Source: an uncultured cyanobacterium (GTDB lineage Bacteria; Cyanobacteriota; Cyanobacteriia; Cyanobacteriales; Geitlerinemataceae). From it: 6,609 nt of DNA. The translations under genes were made by a program, and so were the position numbers. The notes below the pieces were generated by a model. The model worked only from the letters and a program-made list of their open reading frames with translations, did not search any database and was not told the DNA's origin. The DNA lies in NCBI GenBank assembly GCA_937121005.1, contig CAKZKB010000557.1, positions 1-6,609 of the forward strand. The letters are read 5' to 3'. Below are positions 4,929-6,609 of this stretch, in pieces (the stretch's first letter is position 1; every line of letters begins with the position of its first letter).

Positions 4929-4963
4929 CATTGCTCATTGCTCATTGTTAATTGCTCATTGAA
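4929..4963. repeat. Heptamer tandem repeat (CATTGCT)5 forming the SDR leader
   Basis: Five 7-base units, CATTGCT, CATTGCT, CATTGTT, AATTGCT, CATTGAA, end directly at the ATG at 4964. The same heptamer, in the same orientation relative to its gene, precedes the aminotransferase start (6555-6596). No Shine-Dalgarno is present within it. Confidence 0.85.
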
Positions 4964-5743
4964 ATGACAACAGCGTTGATTACGGGTGCAGCTTCGGGAA
5001 TTGGTAAAACATTTGCCTGTCAGTTGGCAGCGCAAAACTTTGATTTGGTACTGGTCGATCGCGATACATCTTCTTTAGATAAGATCGCCCAAACCTTGCG
5101 CGAAACCACTTCAGTCAGTGTCGAAACGATGGCGATCGATCTCACTGCTCCCGATCCAGGCGATCGCGTTTTTGACTTCACCCAAAAAAAAGAGATTGCG
5201 ATCGATTGGCTGGTCAACAATGCCGGACTCGGCGATTATGGCGACTTTGCGAGCAGCGATCGCCATCGACAATTGGAAATTCTCCAGGTCAATATCCTCG
5301 CGTTAGTAGATTTAACCCATCGCTTTTTAACGCCGATGCTAAAGCAGCGATCGGGTGTTATAATTAACTTAGGCTCGATCGCCAGTTTTCAACCCATGTC
5401 CTATTGGGCGACTTATGCTGCCAGCAAGGCCTTTGTTCTCAGTTTTTCGGAAGCCTTGCGGGCCGAAGTTCGCGATCGCGGCGTGAAGGTTTTAGCCCTT
5501 TGTCCCGGCCCCACAAAAACGCCCTTTTTCGATCGCGCCCACTTCCCCGACAATACGCGCCCCATGGGTTTACCGCTTGCCGATCCCGAAACCATTGTCT
5601 GCCAAGCGATCGCCGCCGTCGAAGCAGACAAACAGACGATCGTGGCTGGAAATCCTTTGCTCAATTTTGTCGCCAACGCCCCTCGATTTATCCCTCGGGA
5701 ATGGGTTGTCGAACTCATCGAACGCCAATTTCGAGATGTTTAA
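4964..5743 (+). CDS. Short-chain dehydrogenase/reductase (SDR), classical type
   Basis: The protein has 259 residues and a Rossmann fold; it should oxidise or reduce a carbonyl/alcohol with NAD(P)(H) in the cytoplasm. Visible motifs: TGAASGIG (7-14) for cofactor binding, VDRD at the end of beta2 (D32 favours NAD, R33 leaves NADP open), IDL near 58-60, NNAG (85-88), N110 in VNILALV, and the catalytic S138, Y151 and K155 (GSIAS, then YAASK), so the N-S-Y-K tetrad is complete. PGPTKT follows at 181-186. The C-terminal segment (VAGNPLLNFVANAPRFIPREW) resembles DltE-like/YqjQ-like SDRs; the substrate cannot be named. The ATG at 4964 is preferred over an in-frame TTG at 4952 because it gives the family start (TTALITG); the TTG lies inside the heptamer tract. 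The stop TAA overlaps the aminotransferase stop. Confidence 0.92.
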   Translation: MTTALITGAASGIGKTFACQLAAQNFDLVLVDRDTSSLDKIAQTLRETTSVSVETMAIDLTAPDPGDRVFDFTQKKEIAIDWLVNNAGLGDYGDFASSDRHRQLEILQVNILALVDLTHRFLTPMLKQRSGVIINLGSIASFQPMSYWATYAASKAFVLSFSEALRAEVRDRGVKVLALCPGPTKTPFFDRAHFPDNTRPMGLPLADPETIVCQAIAAVEADKQTIVAGNPLLNFVANAPRFIPREWVVELIERQFRDV

Positions 5744-6549
5744 GATCGTTCCCTTTCTTGTAGTTGCGATCGCAACCGAGGGAGACTAGAATGATGGGGA
5801 TCGAAGTTTAAAACGCGATCGCCATCGCGGATCGATCGCACCGGAATCAATTCCATAACACTATTGCTATAGGCGATCGCCTCTAAATCCCGCGCGAATT
5901 CGCTCGTCCAAACCACTTGCGCCACTTTTTCGCGATGTCGCATCAACACCGACAAAATTTGTTCGCGCATCAACCCCGGTAGAATCCCCTGTCCCACTGG
6001 CGGAGTCCACCAACAGCCGTTTTTGTATCCCCAAAGATTCCCCGTTGCCGTTTCCAACCAATTGCCACTACCGTCAATGAGAATCGCTTCTTTTGCCCCC
6101 ACTCGCTTCGCCCCTTGCAATGCCAACCAAGCCCCTAAATAGTTGCCCGTTTTAAATGTGGGCAGCGATCGCGCTAAATGGGGGGCATCGGCAACCCAAG
6201 CAACCACCCCTTCAGTTTGCATGGAGTCGAGATCGGCTGGCAGCGATCGACCCAGAATCCATTCTCGCCCGTCGGGAAACAGGGCGACGCGCAACGTTGG
6301 ATACTCAGCCGCCATGCGTTCGGCCCCAGCTTGCAGCCGTTCCCAGTCCGGTTGCGGCCACTCAAACGTCTCGATGGCGCTGCGGAGGCGATCGCAGTGT
6401 CGCCGCCAGTTCGTGCGCGGATCGGCCAGGGAACCGTAAACCCGTAAGGTGGTAAAAGCCGTCGCACCGTACATCAACCCCGGATCGTCGAGATACAGGG
6501 CGATCGTTTTGCCATCCACCAAACGGCCGTCGTACCAGAATTGGGGCAT
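5740..6549 (-). CDS. Class IV PLP-dependent aminotransferase or lyase (PabC/IlvE-like)
   Basis: The protein has 269 residues of the fold-type IV PLP family that includes branched-chain aminotransferase (IlvE), D-amino-acid aminotransferase and 4-amino-4-deoxychorismate lyase (PabC). Landmarks: WYDGRLVDGKTIAL (5-18), GLMYGATAFTTLRVYGS (24-40), RHCDRLRSA (50-58), the Schiff-base lysine K133 in FKTGNYLGAWLA, the PLP-nitrogen glutamate E166 in LETATGNLWGY, GQGILPGLMRE (187-196) and EAIAYSNSVMELIPV (223-237). The length and divergent substrate loops fit the PabC-like cyanobacterial group more than IlvE, but the reaction cannot be fixed from sequence. ATG at 6549 gives the family N-terminus MPQFWYDG; an in-frame start further upstream (6582) would only translate the heptamer leader. 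It converges on the SDR gene with a 4-base overlap of stops. Confidence 0.9.
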   Translation of the reverse strand: MPQFWYDGRLVDGKTIALYLDDPGLMYGATAFTTLRVYGSLADPRTNWRRHCDRLRSAIETFEWPQPDWERLQAGAERMAAEYPTLRVALFPDGREWILGRSLPADLDSMQTEGVVAWVADAPHLARSLPTFKTGNYLGAWLALQGAKRVGAKEAILIDGSGNWLETATGNLWGYKNGCWWTPPVGQGILPGLMREQILSVLMRHREKVAQVVWTSEFARDLEAIAYSNSVMELIPVRSIRDGDRVLNFDPHHSSLPRLRSQLQERERS

Positions 6550-6554
6550 TTCAG

Positions 6555-6596
6555 TGAACAATGAACAATGAACAATGAGCAATGAGCAACGAACAA
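6555..6596. repeat. Heptamer tandem repeat (TGAACAA/TGAGCAA)6 upstream of the aminotransferase
   Basis: Six 7-base units: three TGAACAA, two TGAGCAA, one CGAACAA. On the gene's strand the tract reads as TTGTTCA/TTGCTCA units and ends CACTGAA-ATG, closely matching the SDR leader CATTGAA-ATG. No ribosome binding site is seen between the tract and the start. The remaining 13 bases to the window edge show nothing recognisable. Confidence 0.85.
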
Positions 6597-6609
6597 TACC
6601 TCTGGCTGA

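Noticed and set aside
4929..4963. CRISPR-like array in the heptamer tracts
   Set aside because: Units are 7 bp and contiguous with no spacers; this is tandem repetition, not a CRISPR array.

Overview
The window looks like filamentous-cyanobacterial chromosome. The palindrome CGATCG and its HIP1 form GCGATCGC occur roughly every 100 bases over most of it, and the intergenic DNA is full of short palindromic and heptanucleotide repeats typical of Oscillatoriales-type genomes. No rRNA, tRNA, CRISPR array or complete insertion sequence is visible.

Layout: (i) 1-97, the 3' end of a + strand gene entering from the left. (ii) 98-277, an intergenic stretch with a 66-bp MITE-like inverted repeat, followed by a + strand acidic lipoprotein gene (278-1132). 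(iii) 1129-2202, - strand: a Uma2-family (DUF820) nuclease-like gene whose 3' end runs out of frame into the remains of a CHAT-domain (caspase-like) gene. The CHAT remnant carries a frameshift and an apparent internal deletion. (iv) 2203-2449, repeats, including a second copy of the 66-bp element. (v) 2450-3259, - strand: a DUF4384-like protein gene with no CGATCG site, bracketed by two identical 24-bp palindromic repeats. (vi) 3556-4259, + strand: a previously overlooked 52-codon ORF and a GNAT acetyltransferase. (vii) 4386-4850, + strand: a Fur-family regulator of the cyanobacterial PerR/FurC type, with a C-terminal tail encoded by heptamer repeats. (viii) 4964-5743 (+) and 5740-6549 (-): a short-chain dehydrogenase/reductase and a class IV PLP aminotransferase, convergent with overlapping stop codons. 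Each has a matching heptamer repeat tract running almost up to its start codon.

The intact genes do not form one obvious pathway. GNAT, PerR-like regulator and SDR share a strand but are separated by gaps of more than 100 bp, so only the 52-codon ORF and GNAT look like a possible transcription unit. The main interest is genome-plasticity architecture: gene decay with breakpoints at HIP1-like palindromes, a HIP1-free gene between direct repeats, and repeats that supply stop codons, coding tails and translation leaders. I see no convincing new defence or metabolic system.
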